A DNA stretch of 35,622 nt from contig CADAWC010000037.1 of NCBI GenBank assembly GCA_902791475.1, positions 1 to 35,622 on the forward strand. The letters run 5' to 3'. The notes under the pieces were generated by a model that had not been told where the DNA came from, did no database searches, and saw only the letters and a program-made list of their open reading frames with translations. The position numbers and the translations under genes are program-made. The DNA is from Fibrobacter succinogenes (lineage in GTDB: Bacteria; Fibrobacterota; Fibrobacteria; Fibrobacterales; Fibrobacteraceae). Shown in pieces: positions 7,132 through 15,564 of this stretch; within the stretch, counting starts at the first letter, position 1, and each line of letters starts with the position of its first letter.

Positions 7132-8791
7132 ATTCAACATTTCCCTAAGCGTCCTAAATCATTTAGGGAGAAATTTGTATCGAAGCCTTATAACCGTTAT
7201 AGGTGAAGCTATATCTAATTCATGGGATGCGGACGCAAAAAATGTCCATATATACATAGATAGAGAAAAGAACCAGCTTGTTGTTCAAGATGATGGCGTT
7301 GGAATGACGCCAGACGATTTTCAAAATAAGTTCCTAAAAATCGGATATTCTAAAAGAAAAGATGGAAAAAGTTGCTCTCCAACAAAACGTCCATTTATCG
7401 GACGAAAGGGCATTGGCAAGTTGGCATTGCTTTCTTGCGCAAAAAGCATCTCAATCATAACCAAGACACAAACGTCCAGCCTGACAGGAGGAACAATAGA
7501 CAACGCTAGTCTAGATCAGGCAATTAAAGATGACATTACGCCTAATGATTACAATCTTACGCCGCTAAACCCCGATTTGTTAAAAGAAAACAAAAAACTC
7601 TCTCATGGGACTATAATTATTTTCAATGGGATGAATGACGGCATAAAAAATCGCATTGATTATTTACGTCAACTTATTGCTCTTGACTTCAGATTTTCAT
7701 TGTTTGATCCTTCTTTTAATATAAGCGTTAATGGAAAAGAAATTTCAATGGTTGATTTGGAGCCATTAATAAATGATACTCAGTTCTTATGGTTGATAAA
7801 CCATGATAATGACAATGATGCTTTTGAAAAAGCGATTCGAAAGTCAAAAAGCTTAATCACTCATCGTTTAATATCCACAGAATCCGTGACTGTGTCCGGG
7901 TTTATCGCTTCTGTTGATACGCCTTCGAAACTAAAAATTAGAACTTCAGACGAAAAGGCAACAGTTGACCTTTTTGTTAATGGAAGACTTCGTGAAAAGA
8001 ATATTTTGAGTCATATTCCATCAACTCGAATTGTAGAAAGTTACCTTTATGGTCAAATCCATTTCAACGAACTTGACGATGATACAGATCGTTTTACTAG
8101 TAGTCGAGAAGGAGTTGTTCCAGACGATCCTAAATTCAATTCACTTTTAGATGTATTGAAAAAAGATATCATGGCGAAGATAATTGAAGAATGGGATGAT
8201 TTACGTCGAGCCAATCGAAAAACAGGTGATTCTGACAATAAAAAAATACCTCCCAAGCAGCGCAAATCTGAAGAATTATATGATGCAATTACTGATGATT
8301 ACGCTCATTTTGAAAAAACAACATCTTCCGATGATAAAGATCTGGTCAACTCCTGGCTTAATGAATTAAGACCAGATGCAGTATTCAATTACGAAGCATA
8401 CGGCGATTGTTTCCTTGCTGAAAATCTACTGCGAAAATATATTATCGCACAGAAAAAAAGTATTTCTGACAAATTGCAAAAAGATATAGATGATTGGAAA
8501 GATAAGTTTAAACAGAAAAAAGAAAAAGCCAACCTAAGCATTCAAATTCGGCAAGATCTACACGATTTGTCCTATTGTGGAATGGAAAACTTGGCTAGTA
8601 TCGCTGATTTCGAAAAAGACAAACAGGCAAAATCAACATTGCTGCGAGACTGTATGGAATATACCCCTATTCGCGACGCCGTTGCACACACATCTAGATT
8701 AACAGATGTGGCAAAACTACGGTTAAACGCTTGCTTTGAGAATATAAAAGCAAGGATCAAAAATCTATTAAAAATATCTAGTAAGCCCTAA
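7115..8791 (+). CDS. GHKL (HSP90/MutL/MORC-like) ATPase of a restriction locus
   Basis: A 558-residue protein with a complete N-terminal GHKL ATP-binding fold: N box EAISNSWDADA (31-41), G1 DDGVGM (59-64) and G2 GRKGIGK (96-102). A transducer-like domain follows (VDLFVNGRLR), then a charged helical C-terminal half of about 200 residues (KDKFKQKKEKANL). MutL/MORC-like ATPases linked to C5-methyltransferases in restriction loci are an established bacterial theme (Iyer, Abhiman and Aravind 2008). The gene overlaps M1 by 17 bases. GAGGAG at 7108-7113 favours ATG 7118 over 7115, and translation is probably coupled. No nuclease motif is visible in the protein itself. It probably acts as an ATP-driven DNA clamp aiding restriction, but this is inference. 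Confidence 0.85.
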   Translation: MMENYKFNISLSVLNHLGRNLYRSLITVIGEAISNSWDADAKNVHIYIDREKNQLVVQDDGVGMTPDDFQNKFLKIGYSKRKDGKSCSPTKRPFIGRKGIGKLALLSCAKSISIITKTQTSSLTGGTIDNASLDQAIKDDITPNDYNLTPLNPDLLKENKKLSHGTIIIFNGMNDGIKNRIDYLRQLIALDFRFSLFDPSFNISVNGKEISMVDLEPLINDTQFLWLINHDNDNDAFEKAIRKSKSLITHRLISTESVTVSGFIASVDTPSKLKIRTSDEKATVDLFVNGRLREKNILSHIPSTRIVESYLYGQIHFNELDDDTDRFTSSREGVVPDDPKFNSLLDVLKKDIMAKIIEEWDDLRRANRKTGDSDNKKIPPKQRKSEELYDAITDDYAHFEKTTSSDDKDLVNSWLNELRPDAVFNYEAYGDCFLAENLLRKYIIAQKKSISDKLQKDIDDWKDKFKQKKEKANLSIQIRQDLHDLSYCGMENLASIADFEKDKQAKSTLLRDCMEYTPIRDAVAHTSRLTDVAKLRLNACFENIKARIKNLLKISSKP

Positions 8792-8805
8792 CTTGTGATT
8801 TAATC

Positions 8806-10284
8806 TTATTCCATATACCGCAAGGTATCTGGATATCTTAGCACATTTCTAAAAACATCTTCCAAGCGAATGCGTTTCATCGCTTCGATTAGTGCGGGCT
8901 TCTGAATAGATCCGTTAAGATAACTTGTCCAGACGTACTCTGGCTTTAAGAAAACAAGATATATTGGGACAAGTTGTTCTACACCCCATTTCAGCATTGT
9001 CACAAAGCCACGGATAAGAATGTCTTTTTCTGGAGAAATCCTTGCATCGGAAAGCGGAAATAAGAATGCATTAAAAACGCTTTCGCAGTGTTGAGTGCGT
9101 AGATAATCATGGAAGGATTCGTGATAAGCGAATTGTTTTATAACGTCTTGAACGCCAGGATTACCAGAAATGCAACTGTCGGCTTTAACTAGATAGTATT
9201 TACCATCTAGGATACAAAATACTTCACTATCATTAATGACGCATTTTGTTATGATATCAGGAATCAAGGTGTCCGACTCAAAACAGCCACCGTTTAGGAA
9301 CCACTGAGGTTTCTTTATTTCTGACTTAACTTGGTCGTGAATATTCCCAAATATCTGTCCGCAAGCCTTTTCCCACACTAGGTTCATGCAGTTTGTTCCA
9401 TAGAGGCTATAAGAGTTCTCCTGCGAACTTGTTCCGGATGTGGCGACAAATGTATAAAGCGTTTTTAAAAGATTCTGCTTTCTGGTGATAAATTGATTTG
9501 CGATTTCTCGTTCAAGACGGTATAGGATATAATCCTTATCGCCAAAGTCCTTCAAATCTAATTCGCTTAAAAGGACCTCAGACATGTCGAAGAAATCTAA
9601 TATCGTCAATTCCTTAAGATATTTGGAGCATTGAGTAACGATGCATTCATGTAGTCGTTTGAAATAATCAAAATCATCGTTTTGCGATGAGCGTGTTTTT
9701 AATTCAAGATAATAAGGACGATTGTTCTTGATATAGGCGAATGTTTCGTTAATGGTTCTGTCCCAATCAATTTCCCCCTCGCCATTGGTTTCTATGATTT
9801 CTTGAATGTTCGTATAAACGCCATTCTCGAAGTAATCCTGCAGAATGTGCAACGACAAAGCCAACTTGTTATACTCGCCTTTATCGTTCCTATTATGCAA
9901 ATGAACCAATTCGCCTTTGGAATCATATTTGCGAATAGCCTTAATCGCCAACTTCAATTCATCTCGGATTTTTTTATAATCCTCGCTTGTAGTGTATTTG
10001 GGGTAGCAGAAGACCACTTTGTCCTTTACTGCGATTACGCCTACAAAATCAAACTTGTAGCATGCCCCCGAAACCTCTTCTGCAGAATCCGCTATGACAA
10101 GGTCATCGTTGGTTAAGTCGGCAAAATCAAGACTGTCTTTCTTGACAATTTTTACAATCCCATATTTGCGGAGTGTATTTATATAAGCTTTGATATTTTC
10201 AGAAGTACATTCCAAACGTTCCCTAATTTCATTTAGGGAGTAGCCTTTCAGCTCTTGAAAAAAGAATGGTTTTGCGCCTGCCAT
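8806..10284 (-). CDS. LlaJI-family restriction endonuclease subunit (R2, McrC-like)
   Basis: A 492-residue protein matching the LlaJI restriction endonuclease family. The N-terminus resembles a winged helix (EIRERLECTSENIKAYINTL). The C-terminal part has a PD-(D/E)XK nuclease core: PDI at 342-344, then ILDGKYY with Asp360 and Lys362, followed by an aromatic helix (KQFAYHESF) as in McrC-type nucleases. It is the last gene of the leftward operon. The R1 stop lies two bases before this ATG with no strong ribosome binding site, so translation is likely coupled and subunits made in fixed ratio. It should cleave DNA only with the NTP-driven R1 motor. It ends 14 bases from the converging GHKL gene, with no obvious terminator between. 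Confidence 0.88.
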   Translation of the reverse strand: MAGAKPFFFQELKGYSLNEIRERLECTSENIKAYINTLRKYGIVKIVKKDSLDFADLTNDDLVIADSAEEVSGACYKFDFVGVIAVKDKVVFCYPKYTTSEDYKKIRDELKLAIKAIRKYDSKGELVHLHNRNDKGEYNKLALSLHILQDYFENGVYTNIQEIIETNGEGEIDWDRTINETFAYIKNNRPYYLELKTRSSQNDDFDYFKRLHECIVTQCSKYLKELTILDFFDMSEVLLSELDLKDFGDKDYILYRLEREIANQFITRKQNLLKTLYTFVATSGTSSQENSYSLYGTNCMNLVWEKACGQIFGNIHDQVKSEIKKPQWFLNGGCFESDTLIPDIITKCVINDSEVFCILDGKYYLVKADSCISGNPGVQDVIKQFAYHESFHDYLRTQHCESVFNAFLFPLSDARISPEKDILIRGFVTMLKWGVEQLVPIYLVFLKPEYVWTSYLNGSIQKPALIEAMKRIRLEDVFRNVLRYPDTLRYME

Positions 10285-10286
10285 TT

Positions 10287-12050
10287 TTAGAACTTGAAAA
10301 TACCTTTACCGATTTCGTCAAATTTTTTGCAAATATCCGAGAAGCGTAATCTGCCAATCGCATTTTCATCAAAAAGGTCTCCATGATGCATCTTTGCGGC
10401 ATCTTCAAAGAGATACATCAGTACCTTGCTCTTGAAGGATTTAACAAATTCGTCAGCATTCTCTTCTTTTTTGCCTTCGACCAATTTTAGCTTTTCTTCG
10501 GAAATAAAATAGGGACCAAGCAACTTGTCTTCGTTGATTTTCATTTCCGTCAATTTGTCATTGATAGAATGGCGAAGATCGTTCCACTTTACCCATTCAT
10601 GGGTGCCATCTTGTTTCTTTTGCAGAGGAATCTCATAATTTGCAATCCCATCTTCATTTTCGTCAATTCCAATGTATTCAAATTCCCAACGACGTTTGAA
10701 TGCCGTATCCATCGGAAATACCCCCTGATCAGCACTATTCATTGTCGCACAGATATACATATTCGAAGGAATTCTCAACTCTTCGCTATTGAAAACACCA
10801 TTTATTTTCAAATATTGTTTTATATCTTCACTTGTCGCAACAGGATATTCACTAACTCCTTTTTTTCTATCAAGCAGCTGGAAAGTATCGCCAAAAACAG
10901 CCGCCGTGTTCGCACGATTAATTTCTTCAATAACAAGTAAAAAATTATGTTTAGGGTCCCTTTTCGCCCTCTTATACACTCGCATGAATGGACCAGGAAC
11001 GAACTCATACCTAATTTGCGATTTGTCATCACTGTCTTGAACTGGTTTATACGATCCAACAAATTGAGCATAAGTGTAATGCGGATGGAATGTAACACGT
11101 TCAACATGCCGAACAAAAGACGATTCTTGCATCATACAGTCTAAATACCGTTTTATAAACCAATATTCACTTTTTTTTGATTCGTCATTCTTTCTCAAAG
11201 TCAATTCTTTTTTTATCTGAATTATTTCATTTAATTCAATAATTTTCCTTGAAAATGGCCCTTCGTTATTCAAAGACTCAATGTACTCATTTGCTTTTTT
11301 TTCGTTAATTACACCATTTGCTTGCAGTTCCCTAATATACTCGTCAAATTGCTTTTTACGTTTTTCCAAATTAATATTGATATAATCCTGTTTTTCAAAT
11401 TCTTTAGCCACCTGTTGTAACAAGAAAGATTTACCTGTACCTGGCGCGCCAAAACAAATTATCTGCCTATTCATAAAATCACTCTGTTGCTCTTGCGATT
11501 TTTCAGCCTCATCCTGTACATTCTGAACCGGCTCATAAACAATGCTATTATTTAAAGAATAATCAATGATCTGTTTTCCAAATATTTCCCGTAATTTCGC
11601 CTCGTAATTAGGTTGCGAATCTAAAAGGGCTCTACATATAGAGGCTATAGTCTTTGATGATCCATCGTCATCGATTATTCCCAGAGCCTGATTTCGCTCT
11701 CCTTTTGTGCTTGGAGCAACTCCACTATCAAATGATTCCGGATAGCGAATAAAATCACTCTTTTCAAACACTCGTTCCAATCGTAAGACAACTTCTATTT
11801 CTAGCTTGTAATATTGTCCTCGTGCGGCAGACTCATAGCCCAACTCAAGCGGTTTAGAATGGATTTCTGCAATCGCATAAAGTCCATTAACCCAAGGTGT
11901 GCCGTCACCACCGAACAAGAGCAACACCGGCGCCCCAATATAGATTTCATCTTCATATTGAATCAAGTGGTCTATTTTGAGTATGTTTTGACCCTTTTTA
12001 TAAGCATCGAATATTTTTGCGTCAGATGTTTTTAATTTAAAAATTGTCAT
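10287..12050 (-). CDS. McrB-like AAA+ restriction motor (LlaJI-type R1 subunit)
   Basis: A 587-residue AAA+ protein of the McrB branch. Walker A is GAPGTGKS (201-208). Walker B is FLLVIEEINRAN with Glu375-Glu376. The McrB-type nucleotide signature is MNSADQG (437-443), where E. coli McrB has MNTADRS, and the arginine-finger region is FKRRWEF (451-457). The first 100 residues (YIGAPVLLLFGGDG, then VNGLYAIAEI) look like an EVE/PUA-like DNA-binding module. ATG 12050 is chosen because AGGAGAG lies 6 bases upstream; the frame is open 8 codons further, but that would overlap the upstream gene. It is coupled to R2. It probably hydrolyses GTP or ATP to move on DNA and bring R2 to cut. Confidence 0.9.
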   Translation of the reverse strand: MTIFKLKTSDAKIFDAYKKGQNILKIDHLIQYEDEIYIGAPVLLLFGGDGTPWVNGLYAIAEIHSKPLELGYESAARGQYYKLEIEVVLRLERVFEKSDFIRYPESFDSGVAPSTKGERNQALGIIDDDGSSKTIASICRALLDSQPNYEAKLREIFGKQIIDYSLNNSIVYEPVQNVQDEAEKSQEQQSDFMNRQIICFGAPGTGKSFLLQQVAKEFEKQDYININLEKRKKQFDEYIRELQANGVINEKKANEYIESLNNEGPFSRKIIELNEIIQIKKELTLRKNDESKKSEYWFIKRYLDCMMQESSFVRHVERVTFHPHYTYAQFVGSYKPVQDSDDKSQIRYEFVPGPFMRVYKRAKRDPKHNFLLVIEEINRANTAAVFGDTFQLLDRKKGVSEYPVATSEDIKQYLKINGVFNSEELRIPSNMYICATMNSADQGVFPMDTAFKRRWEFEYIGIDENEDGIANYEIPLQKKQDGTHEWVKWNDLRHSINDKLTEMKINEDKLLGPYFISEEKLKLVEGKKEENADEFVKSFKSKVLMYLFEDAAKMHHGDLFDENAIGRLRFSDICKKFDEIGKGIFKF

Positions 12051-12064
12051 GTGAATCTCTCCTG

Positions 12065-13591
12065 CTATTCCCAATAATCTTCAGGTCTATTTTCATCATC
12101 AATCCATATAAATTTAAAGTAAACTTTGAAATTGTTTCTTTTTTTGTACAATCGAATGCCGTTTATTTTCTTTATTTTCATAGCCTCTTCAGTTAAAGGC
12201 CTGTATGGAGGCAATTTAAAAACACTTTCTAAAACCCATTTTCCCAATACAGCCTGAGACTTATACGACTGTATAGCTTTGCCTAAAACATCATCTTTTC
12301 CTGAAGACTGGGTCAAAAGCATTTTGAGTTCCCAGCCATATGGTTCGAGAATCATGTCAAAAACTCGGTCACTTTTATTTCTCTTTTTAGCCAAACCTTC
12401 GCCAAAAAAGTTAGGAAATTTTTTATGAAAAATTTTGTAATTCGGGATAGATATATACATTTCATTTTGCGGTCTATATATTTTTTCTTTGATTCTATCT
12501 ACAACGTCTTTGTTATACTTCTCGGACTTCATTTCCTTTTCAATAGAAAACCTTATATTTACTTTTTTTGCACGCAAAACATCTTTTTCTTTTTCATTTA
12601 AATTGGCCGGTGGAGGGGCAAAGTACTCTTTTACCAAATCTATTATTTTGCAATTATTCTTTTGTGCCACCAACATGTCTATGCATTTTTGCTCACTTTG
12701 CGCCCTATTCTTTGGAGCCGTACCAAAGAAGCTGTTGAGCCCGGAATAACGTTCGATATTTATTTTCCATGAATGAGATTCATCTACGTCGTTAATTTCA
12801 CCTCCTATTTTAGTAAGAAAATCATATATTTCATTTTCTTCTAAATATGACACAGACAAATTCTCGACAGGATCATTCGGATTTTCATCGAAACACATCA
12901 ACAACTGATTGTCGCCCATAGTATATCTGTATTTGTGTTTTCCATCTTCAAACGATATACTTGCAAGATGATTGTCTTTATTATAGTTTGGTTTTACATT
13001 ACTAATTTTTTTATCATCTATCTTGTCATATGGGAATTCTCTAATTTGTATTTTGGGAATATTATTTTCATCTAGATACCGAGTTAGAAGGTGGTATATA
13101 GAACGGTGAGGCTTATTTGTAACGTGCTTAGAAAATTCATCAGGATTTCTAAGTTTTTCTATTATTTCCTTAGTATTATCTTCGATTGACTTGTTACGAC
13201 TTGCGGCAACCATTTCTACAAATGCTTTTAAATTACTTTCATCACATTTTTGATCGAGTCGTTTAAATTGCTGGATTTTTTGAGATTTGGCACTTCGATC
13301 GAAGGTTTTTATTCCTATTAAATAGACTTTGCCATTTATTAGTAACGACACGTCGAAAGGGGTATTATTCGTATCTTCAAGATTTGCGTCAAAAATATTT
13401 ATAAAAAGTTTTTCTTGAAATTTCGAATTTAAGAATGGAATTGGCAAAGAGTTGTTATTTTCATTTTTTTGGGCAAAAGCTTTAGTTAAGCCAGCAAACT
13501 TCGAAATGAGCTTTTTGTATCGCTCCTTCTTTTTTTTGTCCAGCATGTCCCACAAGGCAATCATTGAGTCGCTTGTTACTTTTGTCGTCAC
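12065..13591 (-). CDS. unrecognised 508-aa protein of the restriction operon, candidate nuclease
   Basis: Starts at GTG 13589-13591. GGAGGG lies 7 bases upstream and overlaps the M2 stop, so it is translationally linked to M2. Its stop lies 14 bases before R1. I do not recognise the family. Residues 58-97 look like a decayed or variant PD-(D/E)XK core: Glu60 in KFQEKLF, Asp80 in PFDVSLLING and then LIGIKTF with Lys95, where the usual acidic residue before x-Lys is Gly93. The C-terminal 120 residues (PYGWELKML, then KAIQSYKSQAVLGKWVLE, then INGIRLYKK) look like a separate domain, possibly for DNA recognition. The protein is Lys/Asn-rich and AT-rich in codon use. It is either a stand-alone endonuclease paired with M2 or an extra specificity factor for R1/R2. 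Confidence 0.7.
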   Translation of the reverse strand: MTTKVTSDSMIALWDMLDKKKKERYKKLISKFAGLTKAFAQKNENNNSLPIPFLNSKFQEKLFINIFDANLEDTNNTPFDVSLLINGKVYLIGIKTFDRSAKSQKIQQFKRLDQKCDESNLKAFVEMVAASRNKSIEDNTKEIIEKLRNPDEFSKHVTNKPHRSIYHLLTRYLDENNIPKIQIREFPYDKIDDKKISNVKPNYNKDNHLASISFEDGKHKYRYTMGDNQLLMCFDENPNDPVENLSVSYLEENEIYDFLTKIGGEINDVDESHSWKINIERYSGLNSFFGTAPKNRAQSEQKCIDMLVAQKNNCKIIDLVKEYFAPPPANLNEKEKDVLRAKKVNIRFSIEKEMKSEKYNKDVVDRIKEKIYRPQNEMYISIPNYKIFHKKFPNFFGEGLAKKRNKSDRVFDMILEPYGWELKMLLTQSSGKDDVLGKAIQSYKSQAVLGKWVLESVFKLPPYRPLTEEAMKIKKINGIRLYKKRNNFKVYFKFIWIDDENRPEDYWE

Positions 13592-13596
13592 GAGAG

Positions 13597-14985
13597 CTAC
13601 CCTCCAGAAATCACAGAAATAATGTTTTGACTAACTCTTGTAATTAAGGGAACAACAACGGAGTTCCCGGCTTGTTTATACTTGGCAGCATTTGACATGC
13701 CTTTAGGAAATTCATACTTGACAGGATACCCCTGAAAGTTTATGCATTCTTTGGGAGACAATTTACGAATTCCCGCATCAGTCAATATCAGGGGTACGTT
13801 ATGACCTCCAGTTCCCATATTTGCCGTTAATGTCGGACAAACGTGGCTTTTATTTTCTCTGACATATTGACGGCGCCACTGATATATGCTGTCTTTTGAT
13901 GTGATAGCTTCTTGAAGATCCTTAAAATGTCCCATTTTATCGGAATAGAATAGCTCCTTTGAATCCTCGTCATCTTTAATACAATCATGAATCGTCTTTG
14001 TCAACTTAACAGGAGCCGGAAATTTGAAATTTGCATGATTCGGCACCTGTTTGGGGTCAAAACAAACGATAAAAATACGTTCTCTGTTTTGAGGCACATT
14101 GGCATATTCCATGGCATTCATAACTTTATGATAAACCACATAACCAAGTTCTTCTAACGTATTTTTGATGACTTCAAATGTCTTTCCATTATCATGGGTA
14201 TACAAATTTTTCACATTTTCAAGATACACCGCTTTGGGTCTTTTTCGCTTGATAATTTCCGCAACGTCAAAGAACAATGTTCCCCTTGTATCCTCAAAGC
14301 CCTTTCTGTATCCAGCAATCGAGAAGGCTTGACACGGAAAGCCTCCGCACAAAACGTCAAATCCATCTGGAATGCATGCTTTTGTAGATTCCAAAGTAAT
14401 ATCCCCAAATGGAAGTTCACCAAAATTGTTTAGGTACGTTTTCTTCGCATTATCATCCCACTCCGAAGAAAAAACGCAACGTCCACCGCAACTTTGCATT
14501 GCTAAACGGAAGCCACCGATACCCGCAAACAAGTCGATAAAAGTGAATTTGGTTTTTGGTTGTGCTTTAAATATAGGCTCAAACAGCTCAGGGAAGAGGT
14601 ACAATGGAGAGGAGTCTTTGACTTGCAGTCTGTCGTGTCCTGTGCTTAGCTTTGATTTCCAAAGGTCAAAAATTTTTTGAGCTGTTTCTTGGTAGGGAAC
14701 AGTGAGGTCAGATTTTTGAGATTGTCCGGCATGAGTCAAAATTGCAAGCTGATCATCAAAAGAGACGGTTTTCCCGTTTAATTTGAAACCGTCAACAAGT
14801 GGCTTAATAGAAGGTAAATCAGCAAGAGAGAAATTCTTTTTCATAATTGGAAAATTAACTTTTTTTATTTCTTGGGAAAAAGTCGGATTGCTTTTCTGAA
14901 GCCAATAAGATTTCATTTTCTTTGGCTGAACGTATGGAATGCTTGCTAGGTCTTTTGCTTTCAGTCCGTTTTGCACAAGTTTCAT
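13597..14985 (-). CDS. DNA (cytosine-5) methyltransferase M2 with N-terminal extension
   Basis: A 462-residue C5-methyltransferase and first gene of the leftward operon. Motif I is DLFAGIGG (151-158). Motif IV is FPCQAFS with Cys218. Motif VI is LENV with Glu256. QNRERIF is motif VIII and the C-terminus has AGNSVVVP (motif X). The target region includes PTLTANMGTGGHNVP, a pattern shared by one group of C5-methyltransferases; I cannot name the site. Unlike M1 it carries about 145 residues before motif I with no recognised domain (ADLPSIKPLVDGFKLNGK). ATG 14985 is the first start after a clear promoter and an operator-like palindrome (15027-15048). With M1 it would give the two methyltransferases that LlaJI-type systems need for an asymmetric site. 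Confidence 0.94.
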   Translation of the reverse strand: MKLVQNGLKAKDLASIPYVQPKKMKSYWLQKSNPTFSQEIKKVNFPIMKKNFSLADLPSIKPLVDGFKLNGKTVSFDDQLAILTHAGQSQKSDLTVPYQETAQKIFDLWKSKLSTGHDRLQVKDSSPLYLFPELFEPIFKAQPKTKFTFIDLFAGIGGFRLAMQSCGGRCVFSSEWDDNAKKTYLNNFGELPFGDITLESTKACIPDGFDVLCGGFPCQAFSIAGYRKGFEDTRGTLFFDVAEIIKRKRPKAVYLENVKNLYTHDNGKTFEVIKNTLEELGYVVYHKVMNAMEYANVPQNRERIFIVCFDPKQVPNHANFKFPAPVKLTKTIHDCIKDDEDSKELFYSDKMGHFKDLQEAITSKDSIYQWRRQYVRENKSHVCPTLTANMGTGGHNVPLILTDAGIRKLSPKECINFQGYPVKYEFPKGMSNAAKYKQAGNSVVVPLITRVSQNIISVISGG

Positions 14986-15026
14986 GATTTTGAGCCTTTT
15001 ATAGATAATGTGATTAGAATCGTACC

Positions 15027-15048
15027 GGACAAGTTTTAAATCTTGTCC
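15027..15048 (-). promoter_or_regulatory. operator-like palindrome upstream of the M2 operon
   Basis: GGACAAG, 8 bases, CTTGTCC. Twenty of 22 positions are symmetrical, including most of the AT centre. It lies just downstream of the -10 box and about 42 bases before the M2 ATG, the position of a repressor site that would block early transcription. No separate control-protein gene is seen next to it, so the binder may be a methyltransferase or an outside regulator. As mRNA the same bases could form a 7-bp hairpin in the leader. Confidence 0.55.
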
Positions 15049-15053
15049 AAATG

Positions 15054-15083
15054 TATAAATTGAATTGCGACGAATATTGTCAA
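15054..15083 (-). promoter_or_regulatory. sigma-70-type promoter of the M2-508aa-R1-R2 operon
   Basis: Reading leftward, a perfect TTGACA (15078-15083) is followed 18 bases later by TTTATA (15054-15059). The -35 box overlaps the stop codon of the upstream gene at 15080. Transcription would begin near 15047, inside or beside the palindrome at 15027-15048. Confidence 0.6.
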
Positions 15084-15478
15084 TCTATGAAGGAGCATTT
15101 TTTGAATGACTTTTTGTTATATTCCTCCGTTGTGAAGATTTGAAGCGTCCTCAGCATTTCTTCGTTGTCGATCGCGGGCATTTCTTCTTTGAACCAAAGC
15201 TGCATTCCGCCGTCTTTTAGAAGTGGACAATCGATGCCGTTCAGTTCTAATTCCTGGTCAATGTCGATTTCGCCTTCGAGTTGTCCTTTTTGTGCTGCTT
15301 CTTCTAACTCGGCTGGGCATCCAAAGATTCCGAGTAGCGTGTATGCGTCGTATTCTCTTCCGTTTGCATCGGTATCGCCGTTTAGGTTCGATCCGTCTCC
15401 TAATTGAATTTTGAGGAACTGTTTTTGAATGGGATTGTACCAGAGTGCGGCTGTGGGGAGATTGTTCATGGGTGTCAT
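15080..15478 (-). CDS. hypothetical small acidic protein, 132 aa
   Basis: The best start is ATG 15476-15478 (MTPMNNLPTAALWYNPIQKQ) or ATG 15467-15469 three codons later. The frame is open further upstream, but that part (FFCCSSKFSEF) looks non-coding. The protein is acidic, with many Asp and Glu and few basic residues (GEIDIDQELELNGID, then WFKEEMPAIDNEEML). It ends in a more basic tail (YNKKSFKKC). There is no signal peptide or membrane segment. I do not recognise the family. It lies between the M2 promoter and repeat copy B, inside the repeat-bounded island. A small acidic protein beside a restriction system could be a DNA mimic or anti-restriction factor, but no sequence motif supports that; it may equally be a housekeeping hypothetical. 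Confidence 0.6.
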   Translation of the reverse strand: MTPMNNLPTAALWYNPIQKQFLKIQLGDGSNLNGDTDANGREYDAYTLLGIFGCPAELEEAAQKGQLEGEIDIDQELELNGIDCPLLKDGGMQLWFKEEMPAIDNEEMLRTLQIFTTEEYNKKSFKKCSFID

Positions 15479-15564
15479 GGCGGTTTTTGAACCGAATTCG
15501 CTGAATTTAGACGAACAACAGAAAAACACGCCGTATTACGACGTTGTTTTCTTCGACTGTGGAA

